This document shows positions 53,666 through 63,877 of a stretch of DNA of 64,000 nucleotides, one piece after another. A program made the position numbers and the translations under genes. The DNA comes from Bacteroides pyogenes (GTDB lineage: Bacteria; Bacteroidota; Bacteroidia; Bacteroidales; Bacteroidaceae): assembly GCF_014196225.1 (NCBI RefSeq), contig NZ_JACIDI010000007.1, positions 94,833 to 158,832 of the forward strand, given 5' to 3'. A model generated the notes under the pieces. That model worked only from the letters and a program-made list of their open reading frames with translations. It did not search any database and was not told the origin of the DNA. The stretch's first letter is position 1. Each line of letters begins with the position of its first letter.

Positions 53666-56600
53666 ATGAGAAAAAACTTCTGTAAAATTTGCAGAGGGCA
53701 TTGCAGTCCTCTGTTCTGGATTATTTCATTGTTGCTATGGGGAAATATGGCTATGGCTGCATTGCCTGTACAACACTCTAAGTTTTCCATGCAAAAACGT
53801 TCTGTGTCTTTAAGCGTTGTTTTTCGGGAGATAGAGAAACAGACGGGTTATTCTTTTTTAGTTCGTAATAACGATGTCGATATTAATCAGAAGATTTCTA
53901 TCGATGTAGAGAATAAGAGCGTGGAAGAAGTGCTTGAAATTTTGTTTGCGGGAAAGAATATCCGTTACGAAGTGGATAAGAAGCAAATTTCCGTTTATAC
54001 TCCCCGGCAGGTGAAGCAAGGCACAATAACGGGGCAGGTACTCGATGTCTCAAAAGAGCCGATTATCGGAGCATCTGTCATAGTGGTGGGGTCGACCAAT
54101 GGAACTATTACAGACTTTGACGGAAAGTTCGCTCTGGAGGTTACTTCATTTCCGGTGAAGTTACAGGTTAGCTATATCGGTTACAAAACTCAGGAGATAA
54201 TGGTGAGCGATACAAAAGTCATTCAGGTAATCATGAGCGAAGATACCGAAACGCTGGAAGAGGTCGTGGTAGTGGGATACGGCTCGCAAAAGAAAGCCAA
54301 TCTGACCGGTGCGGTCGCTTCTGTGAAAATGGATGAAGTGATGGCCAACCGCCCGTTGTCTAAAGCAGCCGACGCTTTGCAAGGGACAGTGTCGGGGTTG
54401 CTTATTTCCAGTAACGGCAATGCTCCCGAAAAAAGCAAATCTTTCCAGATCCGGGGTGCTTATTCGGTAGGTATTAAGAATGCCGACGGTTCTTATGGCG
54501 GAACCATCAAACCTCTGGTTCTGATTGATAACGTAGAAGGTGATTTGGATTTGATTAATCCGGAAGATATTGAGACCATTACCGTATTGAAAGATGCAGC
54601 TTCCGCCGCAATTTATGGCGCACGTGCCGCCGGCGGTGTTATTTTGGTTACTACCAAACGTCCCAAGGGGGCAACCACATTCCAATTAAATTATAACAAT
54701 AACTTTGCTTTTGCCTCTGCTGTCAATTTGCCCGAACAAGCTCCTCTGACCGATTACTTGAAAGCGTATTCCCATGCAGCGGGTGATCAATTCTGGACCA
54801 TCGGGGCTCCAAGCGTAAGTAAATGGTTAGGTTATTTGGAGCAATACCGCAGCAATCCTTCTTCAATAAAGGTCGAAGGCGATGGCTTGTATAAAGATGC
54901 GGATGGCGCTGTGTACTATCTGAATGAGAAAGATCTGGTGAAAAACATGCTTGAAACCAGCTTTCAGCAGACCCACAATATCTCTATGACGGGCGGTACG
55001 GATAAATTGCGCTATCGCTTGTCTGCAGGGTATATCAATCATGATGGCGTGCTTATCACAGATAAAGATAAGTATCGGCGTATGAATGTGAGCGGGTTTA
55101 TTTCTACGGATATAACCGGATGGCTTACTCAGGAGGGTACATTTAGCTATGCGCATAGTAAGAATTTGGAGCCGAGGTCGCCTTTAGGGGCTGTTTATTC
55201 AACTCGTCTGGCTTCTTTCTATCCCGAAGGAAGTATGCCGAAAGGCATGTCGGATAAGGTTTCGGATGATTTGCCTTTTTTCACTCCCTCTAATCAAATC
55301 CGCTGGTCTAATCCGGCCAAGACCTTATATGATAATCCTCGTATCTTTTTGAAGTCTATTTTCAAGCCGTTTAAAGGATTCGAAGCTATATTCGAGTATA
55401 CTTATGACAAGAATATATATGATTATCACTGGTATACAGGGAGTGTGGCTTATACCACCGTGCAGGGAGGGAGAGACGTTACGCCCACCAACGACTATCT
55501 GCAAAAGACAAAACGATATACCGATTATAACTCCATCAATCTTTATGGTTCGTATGATTTTCAGCTAAGCGACCATAAGTTCAAAATAATGGCAGGCTTT
55601 AACCAGGAATCGAGCTATAGCGAACTAATGGAGGCTCTTTCATACGGACAGGCAGTTATTGAAGTTCCTTCATTGGGTTCGGGAACTTCTACTTTGAGGG
55701 CTGTCGATCAATACAATGAATATTCTGTACGGGGTGGTTTCTTCCGGGTAAACTACAATTACATGGATAGATATTTGATGGAGGTAAACGGGCGTTACGA
55801 CGGCTCTTCCAAATTCCCCAAAGATTCTCGCTTCGGGTTCTTCCCTTCCGTTTCGTTAGGGTGGAATGTAGCTCAGGAGAAATTTATGGAAAATATTCAA
55901 AGTTGGTTAGGAGCATTGAAAATACGTGCTTCTTACGGTATGATAGGAAATCAGAATGTACCGGCTTATTCGTTCATTCCGACCATGAGCGTAAACAATA
56001 AGTATAACGGATGGCTGGTTGATGGGAACCGTGTGACAGCGATTACCTCCATTCCTTCACTGGTAAGCAACAATTTTACTTGGGAAAAAGTAGGTACAGT
56101 AGACGTGGGGCTTGACTTCTCCATGTTCAACAATCGCTTTACCGGAACATTCGATTGGTATCAGCGCAATACGGATGGAATGCTCGCCCCGGGTATGCAG
56201 CTACCGGACGTAGTAGGCGCCGATGCTCCTTATCAGAATACGGCAGATATGCGTACACGCGGCTGGGAGCTGAGTTTGAACTACCGTGACCGGATTGGTA
56301 AAGTCGGTTACCGCATCGGTCTGAATATCTCGGACAATAAGTCGAAAATTACGAAATATGACAGTAATTCGTCTTATATCTTAAGTAGCCAGCGTAGAAA
56401 TGCGCAAACAGGTGGAACCTATACTTTTTGGGACTTTTATGAAGGCAAGGACCTGGGTGAAATATGGGGATATGAGTTCGACGGCTTTTACAATATAGAC
56501 GATTTCGTTGATACTTCATCGTGGAAGTTGAAAGACGGTGTTCCCAGTATCGACGGTTATAACCCTCGTCCGGGCGATGTTAAATTTAAAAACTTGATGG

Positions 56601-57196
56601 ACGACGACAGGGGAACGAACCTGATTTCAAGTGGTGACAATACATTAAATAATCCGGGCGACCGTAAGGTTATCGGTAACACAACCCCGCGTTACCTTTA
56701 CGGTATTAATTTAGGAGTCAACTATAAAGGTCTGGATTTGAATATATTCATGCAGGGAACGGGTAGGAGAGATGCATGGATTGCTAACAACTTGGTTTTT
56801 CCGATGTATTCGGACTATAAATTTATTCCTTTATATAAAGGCTTGGGGAATTATTGGCAACCGGTGGATGCCGCTAACGGCAATTACGCTCCTATGAATC
56901 CGAATGCGGAGTTTCCGCGTATCTATGGCAACTATGGGAACCAGGGTTCTAACTACCGCCCTTCTGACAAATATTTGTCAGAAGCTTCGTATTTCCGAAT
57001 CAAGAATATGACTTTGGCATATACTTTCCCCAAAGTATGGACCTCGAAACTCTCCTTGTCTCAGTTGAAAGCATTCGTCAGTGTAGAAAACTTGGCTACA
57101 TTCTCTTCTCTGCCTAAAGGCATAGATCCAGAGACTCTGAGATGGGATTATCCTGCTTTCCGTACCGTGTCATTCGGTTTTAATATCACATTGTAA
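53666..57196 (+). CDS. SusC-like TonB-dependent transporter with STN domain (PUL 3)
   Basis: 1176-residue signal-transducing outer-membrane transporter. After the signal peptide (cleavage near AMAAL) an STN domain covers about residues 38-112 (SLSVVFREIEKQTGYSFLVRN, then VEEVLEILFAGKNIRY). A carboxypeptidase-like domain (about 115-200), VVVGYGSQKKANLTGAV, the plug (IKPLVLIDNVEGD, IETITVLKDAASAAIYG) and a barrel ending SFGFNITL follow. The STN domain is what connects substrate binding to the FecR/ECF pair upstream. SusD-like partner starts 8-23 bp downstream. Confidence 0.95.
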   Translation: MRKNFCKICRGHCSPLFWIISLLLWGNMAMAALPVQHSKFSMQKRSVSLSVVFREIEKQTGYSFLVRNNDVDINQKISIDVENKSVEEVLEILFAGKNIRYEVDKKQISVYTPRQVKQGTITGQVLDVSKEPIIGASVIVVGSTNGTITDFDGKFALEVTSFPVKLQVSYIGYKTQEIMVSDTKVIQVIMSEDTETLEEVVVVGYGSQKKANLTGAVASVKMDEVMANRPLSKAADALQGTVSGLLISSNGNAPEKSKSFQIRGAYSVGIKNADGSYGGTIKPLVLIDNVEGDLDLINPEDIETITVLKDAASAAIYGARAAGGVILVTTKRPKGATTFQLNYNNNFAFASAVNLPEQAPLTDYLKAYSHAAGDQFWTIGAPSVSKWLGYLEQYRSNPSSIKVEGDGLYKDADGAVYYLNEKDLVKNMLETSFQQTHNISMTGGTDKLRYRLSAGYINHDGVLITDKDKYRRMNVSGFISTDITGWLTQEGTFSYAHSKNLEPRSPLGAVYSTRLASFYPEGSMPKGMSDKVSDDLPFFTPSNQIRWSNPAKTLYDNPRIFLKSIFKPFKGFEAIFEYTYDKNIYDYHWYTGSVAYTTVQGGRDVTPTNDYLQKTKRYTDYNSINLYGSYDFQLSDHKFKIMAGFNQESSYSELMEALSYGQAVIEVPSLGSGTSTLRAVDQYNEYSVRGGFFRVNYNYMDRYLMEVNGRYDGSSKFPKDSRFGFFPSVSLGWNVAQEKFMENIQSWLGALKIRASYGMIGNQNVPAYSFIPTMSVNNKYNGWLVDGNRVTAITSIPSLVSNNFTWEKVGTVDVGLDFSMFNNRFTGTFDWYQRNTDGMLAPGMQLPDVVGADAPYQNTADMRTRGWELSLNYRDRIGKVGYRIGLNISDNKSKITKYDSNSSYILSSQRRNAQTGGTYTFWDFYEGKDLGEIWGYEFDGFYNIDDFVDTSSWKLKDGVPSIDGYNPRPGDVKFKNLMDDDRGTNLISSGDNTLNNPGDRKVIGNTTPRYLYGINLGVNYKGLDLNIFMQGTGRRDAWIANNLVFPMYSDYKFIPLYKGLGNYWQPVDAANGNYAPMNPNAEFPRIYGNYGNQGSNYRPSDKYLSEASYFRIKNMTLAYTFPKVWTSKLSLSQLKAFVSVENLATFSSLPKGIDPETLRWDYPAFRTVSFGFNITL

Positions 57197-57203
57197 ACCT
57201 TAA

Positions 57204-59141
57204 ATGAATAAGAATAATATGAAGAAACTATTTATAAGTATGGCGGTTTTTGCAGGAATGGTATGTGCCGGTTGCAACGACAGCTTCCTGGAAAAAACGC
57301 CCGTAACGGATTTGACGGAAAATAATGCGTTCAACTCGTACGATAACTTCAAGGCTTTCATGTGGCCTTGCTATGAAATGTTTACCAATAATACTATTCG
57401 TACTTCTTTCCAAAGTTATGCACAGAACGGCAGTTATAGAGGAGATATGGATGCGGGCTATCTGGAAAGAAAGCAGGAAAGCGGATACAATCAGTTTGCT
57501 TATCAAACGGTAGCCAGTGTTGCCAGTGGAAACGGTTGGGATTTTAAGTCATTTATCCGCCGCATCAATATCATGCTTTCTCATATCGACGATTCCAACA
57601 TGAGCGATGCCCAAAAAGATCATTGGCGTGCTGTGGGATATTTCTTCCACTCCTATTGGTATATGGAGCTGATTGACCGCTTTGGGGCCGTACCTTGGAT
57701 AGATCAGGTACTGAAAGAAGACTCACCTGAGGCTTATGGACCACGCATGAATAGAAAAGAAGTTGCCGACAAGGTTTTGGAACGCTTGAAATGGGCGGAA
57801 GAACATATCGGTGATTTCACCGCTGCGGATGGTGCCAATACCATCAATCGTAATTGTGTGCGAGCTGCCCTTTCCCGTTTTGCATTACGCGAAGGTACAT
57901 GGAGAAAATACCATGAGCTGGGCGACCATGAAAAATATCTTCAGGAATGTGTGCGTGTTTCGGAACTGTTGATGGAGGCTTATCCTGCCTTGTATGAAGG
58001 AACAGACGGACAGCTGGCTGCCGGATATGGAGAAATGTGGATAAGCAGCGATTTAAGTGTCGTTCCCGGTGTCATTTTGTATAAGTCTTACGTGGAAAAT
58101 ACGAATGAGCATAGCATGGGGCATATTGAGCACACTTCTTCCCATCACGTGGAGATGAACCACAACACGGTTAATTTGTACCTAATGAAAAATGGGAAAC
58201 CTATCAAGAATGTTTCATCGGGCTATCATGGGATGAAAGATATGTATGCCGAGTTCCGTGATCGCGATCCGCGTTTGTATCATACGGTGATGCCTCCGTA
58301 TAAAGTAAAGCCGGGTAAGGGTGACTATCCTACGTGGTCGTATACAAGTAATCCTGCCGACAGGGAGTATATCGACATTATGGGGCCCAATGAGAGCTGC
58401 ACCAATCCGGGCGTCGGTATGAAACGTTTGCCGGGACAAAACTGGGGAGCGTCTTTGGTTCCTGAGATTCCTCGCATCGGTACGGGCTCATTCGTCAGTT
58501 GCCGCTCGGGATACTATGTGTGGAAACATTGGAGCAACTGGGAAAGAAACTTCAATAATGGTGCAGTCAATACATCCGACAAACCTATTTTCAAGATAGA
58601 AGAGATACTGTTGAATGTTGCCGAAGCCAAGTTCGAGCTGGGTTCTTTCAATCAGGCTGTTGCTGATAAGACGATTAACAAATTGCGTGCGCGTGCGGGC
58701 GTGGCAAAGATGGTTGTGGCCGATATCAACGACAACTTCGACCCCGACCGAGCTAAATATTATCCGAAGAACAATGACCGGGGTGTTACGCTTGATCCTG
58801 TATTATGGGAAATTCGCCGTGAGCGTATCGTAGAGTTGATGGGCGAAGGATTCGGATTTTACGACGTGCGTCGCTGGCGGATGGCTCCATGGTTTCTGAA
58901 TAGGGCGGCAACAGGCATTTGGATGAGCAAAGCCGAAGCAGCGAAGAAGAATATGACTTTGTACAATCCTTCTACCGGCTATTCGGATGGGACAAGCGGT
59001 TCCATGGCAGAAGGACATTTGTTCCTCTTTAACGATCCTTTGAAAGAAGGTAAGGGATGGTTGGAGAAATATTACTTATATCAGGTTCCCACTTCCGAGA
59101 TACTGTTAAATCCGAAATTAGAACAAAATCCCGGTTGGTAA
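57204..59141 (+). CDS. SusD/RagB-like glycan-binding lipoprotein (PUL 3)
   Basis: 645-residue surface lipoprotein. Signal peptide with lipobox VCAGC (MKKLFISMAVFAGMVCAGC). SusD helical blocks include WRAVGYFFHSYWYMELIDRFG and ILLNVAEAKFELGSFNQAV, then WEIRRERIVELMGEGFGFYD and the terminal LYQVPTSEILLNPKLEQNPGW region. ATG at 57219 (MKKLFIS) is an alternative start. Partner of the STN-containing SusC. Its mid-domain contains a glycine/proline-rich loop (about 355-430) with many aromatics that may shape the glycan site. Confidence 0.94.
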   Translation: MNKNNMKKLFISMAVFAGMVCAGCNDSFLEKTPVTDLTENNAFNSYDNFKAFMWPCYEMFTNNTIRTSFQSYAQNGSYRGDMDAGYLERKQESGYNQFAYQTVASVASGNGWDFKSFIRRINIMLSHIDDSNMSDAQKDHWRAVGYFFHSYWYMELIDRFGAVPWIDQVLKEDSPEAYGPRMNRKEVADKVLERLKWAEEHIGDFTAADGANTINRNCVRAALSRFALREGTWRKYHELGDHEKYLQECVRVSELLMEAYPALYEGTDGQLAAGYGEMWISSDLSVVPGVILYKSYVENTNEHSMGHIEHTSSHHVEMNHNTVNLYLMKNGKPIKNVSSGYHGMKDMYAEFRDRDPRLYHTVMPPYKVKPGKGDYPTWSYTSNPADREYIDIMGPNESCTNPGVGMKRLPGQNWGASLVPEIPRIGTGSFVSCRSGYYVWKHWSNWERNFNNGAVNTSDKPIFKIEEILLNVAEAKFELGSFNQAVADKTINKLRARAGVAKMVVADINDNFDPDRAKYYPKNNDRGVTLDPVLWEIRRERIVELMGEGFGFYDVRRWRMAPWFLNRAATGIWMSKAEAAKKNMTLYNPSTGYSDGTSGSMAEGHLFLFNDPLKEGKGWLEKYYLYQVPTSEILLNPKLEQNPGW

Positions 59142-59162
59142 ACAACCTTTGTAGTTGCATAT

Positions 59163-59225
59163 AAAGACAAGGAAAGTAATGTTGCTTTTGCTTCAGGCGT
59201 CAAACTGCTTTCCTTGTCTTTTTTC
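59163..59225 (+). terminator. Terminator or attenuator between susD and sulfatase
   Basis: Perfect 14-bp inverted repeat (59163-59176 with 59208-59221, AAAGACAAGGAAAG) with a 31-nt loop, followed by TTTT. It may reduce expression of the sulfatase relative to SusCD. Confidence 0.6.
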
Positions 59226-59265
59226 TTCGCTTGTTGATTAGTAAGACTTTAAAAAAATCAAGGAT

Positions 59266-60780
59266 ATGAAATTTGAGAAATGGATGATAGGCTGTTCGCT
59301 TCTTTCTTATACCGGTTTACAAGCGCAACAAGCCGTATCGCATCCCAACATTATTTATATATTGATGGATGATTTGGGCTATGGCGATCTGCAATGCTAC
59401 GGGCAACAGAAAATAGAAACGCCTCATATCGACCGGCTCAGGGAAGATGGAATGAAGTTCACGCAACATTATTCGGGATCGCCGGTGTCCGCTCCTTCGC
59501 GCTGTGTTCTTCTTACGGGATTGCATTCCGGGCATTCGCAGATACGGGGCAATGACGAGATGGCTTTCAGAGGTGCTGTCGGAGATTACGATTCGATGTA
59601 CGTGCATAGAAATTTAGAAGGGCAGTTTCCCTTAAAAGCCGAAACCATGACGTTGGGAAGGATGTTGCAACAAGCTGGTTATGTGACCGGATGTTTTGGT
59701 AAATGGGGGTTAGGATATCCCGGCTCTGAGGGAACACCCGGAAAGCAGGGATTCGATCACTTCTTCGGATACAACTGTCAGCGTCAGGCACATACTTACT
59801 ATCCTGCTTTTTTGTATGAGAATGAAAAGCGAATCTATCTGAGAAACCGTGTGATGAATCCGCACACGGAGAAGTTAGATGCTCATGCCGACCCGTATGA
59901 TGCCGCCGGCTATGCCAAATATGTGCAACAGGAATACGCCAACGACCTTATTTTCGATCGTTTGATGCGCTTTGTCGATCAACACCGCTCTTCCCCCTTT
60001 TTCCTGATGTGGACTACTCCGCTTCCGCACGTCTCTCTGCAAGCTCCCGAACGGTGGGTGCAGCACTATGTGCAAAAGTTCGGTGACGAACCTCCTTACC
60101 TCGGAGAGAAGGGATATATGCCCTGTCGCTACCCCCGTGCCACTTATGCCGCCATGATCAGCTATTTCGACGAGCAGGTGGGCAAACTGGTAGAGAAACT
60201 CAAAGCTGAGGGATTGTATGAGAAAACGCTCATTGTTTTTACTTCTGACAATGGGCCGACCTTTAACGGAGGAACAGATTCGCCTTGGTTTAACAGCGGC
60301 GGACTGTTTCGCTCGGAATATGGTTGGGGAAAGGGCTCTCTACACGAAGGCGGCATTCGTGTGCCGGCGATATTTACGTGGGCAGGCAAAATTGCTGCCA
60401 ATAGCGAATCAGATCATTTGTCGGGCTTTCAAGATGTGATGCCTACGCTGGCAGATATTGCCGGTATTCCCTCTCCCCGCACAGACGGTATCAGCTTCCT
60501 GCCGACTCTGTTGGGCAGAAGCGATAAGCAGGCGCAGCATCCATTCCTCTACTGGGAATTTCCCGAATGGGGTGGAGAGAAAGCCGTCCGCAGCGGAAAA
60601 TGGAAAGCTTTGTGGAAAAACATTAAGAAGGGGAACAAACGGATAATGCTGTTCGATTTGGAGAACGACCTCAAAGAAGAGCACGATGTAGCCGATAAGT
60701 ATCCCGACGTGGTGAGAGAGATGGAACGCTTGATGAGGCAGTCGAGCACGCTGCCTGAGAATAAACGGTTTAGAATGTAG
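59266..60780 (+). CDS. Sulfatase, S1 family, serine type (PUL 3)
   Basis: 504-residue secreted sulfatase (signal peptide about 1-21, ending LQAQ). Metal-binding DD at residues 35-36 (ILMDDLGYGD). The maturation motif is SAPSR at residues 75-79, a Ser-x-Pro-x-Arg form, so an anSME enzyme must convert Ser75 to formylglycine (family knowledge). FTSDNGP and GKWKALW supply later active-site residues. Full length. It removes sulfate from a glycan, and with an ECF-controlled SusCD this points to a sulfated host glycan (mucin O-glycan or glycosaminoglycan); the exact linkage cannot be read. Confidence 0.92.
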   Translation: MKFEKWMIGCSLLSYTGLQAQQAVSHPNIIYILMDDLGYGDLQCYGQQKIETPHIDRLREDGMKFTQHYSGSPVSAPSRCVLLTGLHSGHSQIRGNDEMAFRGAVGDYDSMYVHRNLEGQFPLKAETMTLGRMLQQAGYVTGCFGKWGLGYPGSEGTPGKQGFDHFFGYNCQRQAHTYYPAFLYENEKRIYLRNRVMNPHTEKLDAHADPYDAAGYAKYVQQEYANDLIFDRLMRFVDQHRSSPFFLMWTTPLPHVSLQAPERWVQHYVQKFGDEPPYLGEKGYMPCRYPRATYAAMISYFDEQVGKLVEKLKAEGLYEKTLIVFTSDNGPTFNGGTDSPWFNSGGLFRSEYGWGKGSLHEGGIRVPAIFTWAGKIAANSESDHLSGFQDVMPTLADIAGIPSPRTDGISFLPTLLGRSDKQAQHPFLYWEFPEWGGEKAVRSGKWKALWKNIKKGNKRIMLFDLENDLKEEHDVADKYPDVVREMERLMRQSSTLPENKRFRM

Positions 60781-61104
60781 GTGTTGTGATATTCCTATGT
60801 GCCGATTCATGATAAGAATATCATATCCTATTTTTAATTCGTTATGAATTCTTGTCCTCGTGAATAAATCAGTCTAAGTCTTTTATAGGCTATTTGTTTA
60901 CTTTTTGTTCTTCTTATTCTTTTTTATTTGCAAAAAGCTGTACTTTCGCAACAGACAAATGTCGGTTCAACGGAAAGTTTGCTCTGCATGACTTACGCAG
61001 CGGAGCGTTGAAGTCTGCCGGAAGGCATTCTTCACAATATCTCAAGAATGGTTGGCGGTGCTTCCGGTTGTTGAACGGTTACTTTAATTCATAGGAAAGC
61101 AGCA
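60781..61104. other. Intergenic region after PUL 3
   Basis: 324 AT-rich bp. A TACTTTCG element (60941-60948) is one mismatch from the -7 consensus and may serve the next gene. A 66-codon ORF here is not convincing. Confidence 0.45.
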
Positions 61105-62157
61105 ATGAAAAAGAATGATATTTTAACCCTTATGCTTACTCTTTTGTGCCTGACGGGGTGTAATAAGAAAACGGACAAAGTGGTCATTACGGGAGAAATC
61201 GGCGGAATGGCAACGGATACGCTTTATCTGTACGGAGCGGACGAAGGATACGACCGGATAGATACCCTTTTCGTCGACGAAAAGGGCAAGTTCTCGCACG
61301 CTGTTCGTGTAGATACGCTTACTTCGGTTTATCTGCTTATAGGCAACAAGGTGGAATATCCGCTATATCTCGATAAAGGGGATAAAATCAGCATTAAAGG
61401 ATATACTGCACGGCTCGATCTGCTCGAAGTGAGCGGCAATGCGGACAATGAAGCGTTGACCGCTTTCATGAAAGAGACGGCTGACGATACGGAGGCGGTA
61501 AAAAGAAAGAAGGCGGAGGAGTTTATCAAAAATCATCGCCATATGTTGGCAGGTATCTATCTGCTGGATCGCTTTCTGGTCGATGCCGATTCCGTAGATA
61601 TAGAAAAGGTGAAAGGCCTGATGGAAACGATGCCCGGAAAATTGCAGGACACCCGTTACGTCGAATGGCTGAAAGAGAAGATAGCTCAAGCTGAGAAGGT
61701 GCAGGTCGACCGCTACGTTCCTTATTTCGACTTGCCTAACACGAAAGGGAAAAGAATCAACCGGCTTTCGGAAGCTTTCCGTGAAAAATACTTGTTGGTC
61801 AATTTCTGGGCTTCGTGGGCGGACAGCCTGTCTAACGAACGTCGCAATAGGGAGCTGCGCCAACTTTACCGGAAATACAAGAAGAACAAATACATCGGTA
61901 TGCTGGGCGTTTCGCTCGATGTAGCTCCGGAGACATGGAAAGCAGCCGTGAAGAAAGACAGCCTCGAATGGGAACAGGTATGTGATGAGGGAGGCTTGAA
62001 CTCGGAAGCAACTACTCCTTATGTGGTCGACGGGCTGCCCGCGAACGTACTTATCTCGCCCGAAGGAAGAGTGGTGGCTAAAAACATCTGGGGGGATGCG
62101 CTGCAACAGAAGCTGGAAGAATCGGCTGCCGAATTAGGGAAGAGAAAGAAGAAATAA
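61105..62157 (+). CDS. Thioredoxin-fold lipoprotein (DUF4369 + TlpA-like), CxxC absent
   Basis: 350-residue lipoprotein (lipobox LCLTGC, Cys19). An N-terminal DUF4369 domain (about 25-120, VVITGEIGGMATDTLYLYG, VYLLIGNKVEYPLYLDKGDKI), a helical middle, and a C-terminal TlpA/AhpC-like thioredoxin fold (about 205-345). The usual WASWCxPC site reads NFWASWADSLSNE here, so both redox cysteines are missing and it cannot act as a normal thiol oxidoreductase. The cis-Pro region (VDGLPANVLISPEGRVV) is kept. Probably a structural or binding role at the envelope. Confidence 0.82.
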   Translation: MKKNDILTLMLTLLCLTGCNKKTDKVVITGEIGGMATDTLYLYGADEGYDRIDTLFVDEKGKFSHAVRVDTLTSVYLLIGNKVEYPLYLDKGDKISIKGYTARLDLLEVSGNADNEALTAFMKETADDTEAVKRKKAEEFIKNHRHMLAGIYLLDRFLVDADSVDIEKVKGLMETMPGKLQDTRYVEWLKEKIAQAEKVQVDRYVPYFDLPNTKGKRINRLSEAFREKYLLVNFWASWADSLSNERRNRELRQLYRKYKKNKYIGMLGVSLDVAPETWKAAVKKDSLEWEQVCDEGGLNSEATTPYVVDGLPANVLISPEGRVVAKNIWGDALQQKLEESAAELGKRKKK

Positions 62158-62289
62158 ATCTCAATAAACCGACCTGAGAAAGCCTGTGTATGTTTGTTTG
62201 AAAACACGAGGCGAAAGAAAGCCGCTGAACCATGATTCGGCAGAAAACGGCTTTTGCGAAGGTCTTAACAAGTAAACCTGAAAGACACT

Positions 62290-63828
62290 GTGTTAACCAA
62301 AGTTTTCGGAGCGGCCGTGCAAGGAATAGACGCCACGCTCATTACCATCGAAGTGAACAGCTCGCGCGGCTGTATGTTCTATCTCGTCGGTCTCCCCGAC
62401 TCGGCGGTGAAGGAAAGCCACCAACGCATTATCTCCGCATTGCAAGTGAACGGCTATAAGATGCCCACCGCCAATATCGTCATCAACATGGCTCCTGCCG
62501 ATATACGCAAGGAAGGTTCGGCTTACGACCTTCCGATCGCCATCGGCTTGTTGGGCGCCAATGAAATCATCTCTTCGGAACGGTTTTCACGCTATCTGCT
62601 CATGGGCGAATTGAGTCTCGACGGGAGCATACAGCCGTTGAAAGGAGCTTTGCCTATCGCCATCAAAGCGCGCGAAGCGGGATTCGAGGGGCTCATCGTT
62701 CCGCGCCAGAACGCCCGCGAAGCAGCAGTAGTGAACAAGCTGAAGGTGTACGGCGTAGAGAATATCAAAGAGGTAATCGAATTTTTCAACGGCGAACGCG
62801 AGTTGCATCAGACTGTGGTCAATACCCGAGAGGAGTTCTATGCCCGGCAAAGCTCCTTCGAATTCGATTTTGCCGACGTGAAAGGACAAGAGCATGTGAA
62901 GAGGGCGCTGGAGGTGGCTGCCGCCGGCGGTCATAACCTGATTATGGTAGGCGCTCCCGGAAGCGGAAAGTCGATGATGGCGAAGCGCCTGCCGTCCATT
63001 CTTCCTCCGCTTTCTTTGGGCGAGAGCTTGGAGACCACCAAAATCCACTCTGTGGCAGGGAAGCTTGGCGGAGGTTCGTCGCTCATCTCCCAACGCCCGT
63101 TTCGCGATCCACATCACACCATCTCGCAAGTGGCTATGGTGGGCGGAGGCAGCTTCCCCCAACCCGGCGAAATCAGCTTGGCGCACAACGGAGTACTCTT
63201 TCTCGACGAGTTGCCCGAATTCAGCCGCACTGTGCTCGAAGTGCTGCGTCAGCCGCTCGAAGATCGCCGCATCACCATCTCACGCGTGAAAAGTACGATC
63301 GATTATCCTGCCGGCTTTATGCTTGTCGCCTCCATGAATCCCTGCCCCTGCGGCTATTACAACCATCCTGCAAAAGAGTGTGTATGCAGTCCCGGACAGG
63401 TGCAGAAGTATCTGAACAAGATTTCCGGCCCGTTACTCGACCGTATCGACATACAAATCGAGATAGTTCCCGTGCCTTTCGAAAAGATTTCCGACCGGCG
63501 GCAGGCAGAGCCGAGCGTAGCCATCCGCGAGCGGGTGATCAAAGCCCGGCAGATGCAGGAAAAACGTTATGCTTCGCACCCGGGCATCTACTGCAATGCG
63601 CAGATGAACAGCCGACTGCTTGCAGCGTATGCACGTCCCGATGAGAAAGGGCTGGCGCTGTTGAGAAACGCCATGAACAGGCTCAACCTTTCTGCCCGCG
63701 CTTACGACCGCATCCTGAAGGTATCCCGCACCATTGCCGACCTGGAAGGAGCGGAACAGGTACTCTCCTCCCATTTGGCAGAAGCCATCGGATATCGGAA
63801 TCTCGACCGCGAAAATTGGGCAGGGTGA
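62290..63828 (+). CDS. comM: YifB/ComM-family Mg-chelatase-like AAA ATPase
   Basis: 512-residue ATPase of the ComM/YifB family. An N-terminal Lon-protease-like substrate domain (about 1-175, without a catalytic Ser-Lys dyad) is followed by the Mg-chelatase AAA module: Walker A GAPGSGKSMM at 221-230, FRDPHHTISQVAMVGGG, Walker B VLFLDELPEF, and a Cys-rich MNPCPCGYYNHPAKECVC finger. The C-terminal ChlI-like lid follows. ComM acts as a hexameric helicase aiding branch migration in natural transformation in other bacteria. The start is GTG at 62290, and the downstream sequence is in frame from the first conserved residues. Confidence 0.93.
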   Translation: MLTKVFGAAVQGIDATLITIEVNSSRGCMFYLVGLPDSAVKESHQRIISALQVNGYKMPTANIVINMAPADIRKEGSAYDLPIAIGLLGANEIISSERFSRYLLMGELSLDGSIQPLKGALPIAIKAREAGFEGLIVPRQNAREAAVVNKLKVYGVENIKEVIEFFNGERELHQTVVNTREEFYARQSSFEFDFADVKGQEHVKRALEVAAAGGHNLIMVGAPGSGKSMMAKRLPSILPPLSLGESLETTKIHSVAGKLGGGSSLISQRPFRDPHHTISQVAMVGGGSFPQPGEISLAHNGVLFLDELPEFSRTVLEVLRQPLEDRRITISRVKSTIDYPAGFMLVASMNPCPCGYYNHPAKECVCSPGQVQKYLNKISGPLLDRIDIQIEIVPVPFEKISDRRQAEPSVAIRERVIKARQMQEKRYASHPGIYCNAQMNSRLLAAYARPDEKGLALLRNAMNRLNLSARAYDRILKVSRTIADLEGAEQVLSSHLAEAIGYRNLDRENWAG

Positions 63829-63877
63829 CTCATGCAATTGTGTGTCATTCGGCAACTGTATTTTGTCGTTTCGGTAT

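Noticed and set aside
62218..62255. Terminator between the thioredoxin-fold gene and comM
   Set aside because: Only a 7-bp AAAGCCG/CGGCTTT pairing with a long loop and no proper T-tract.
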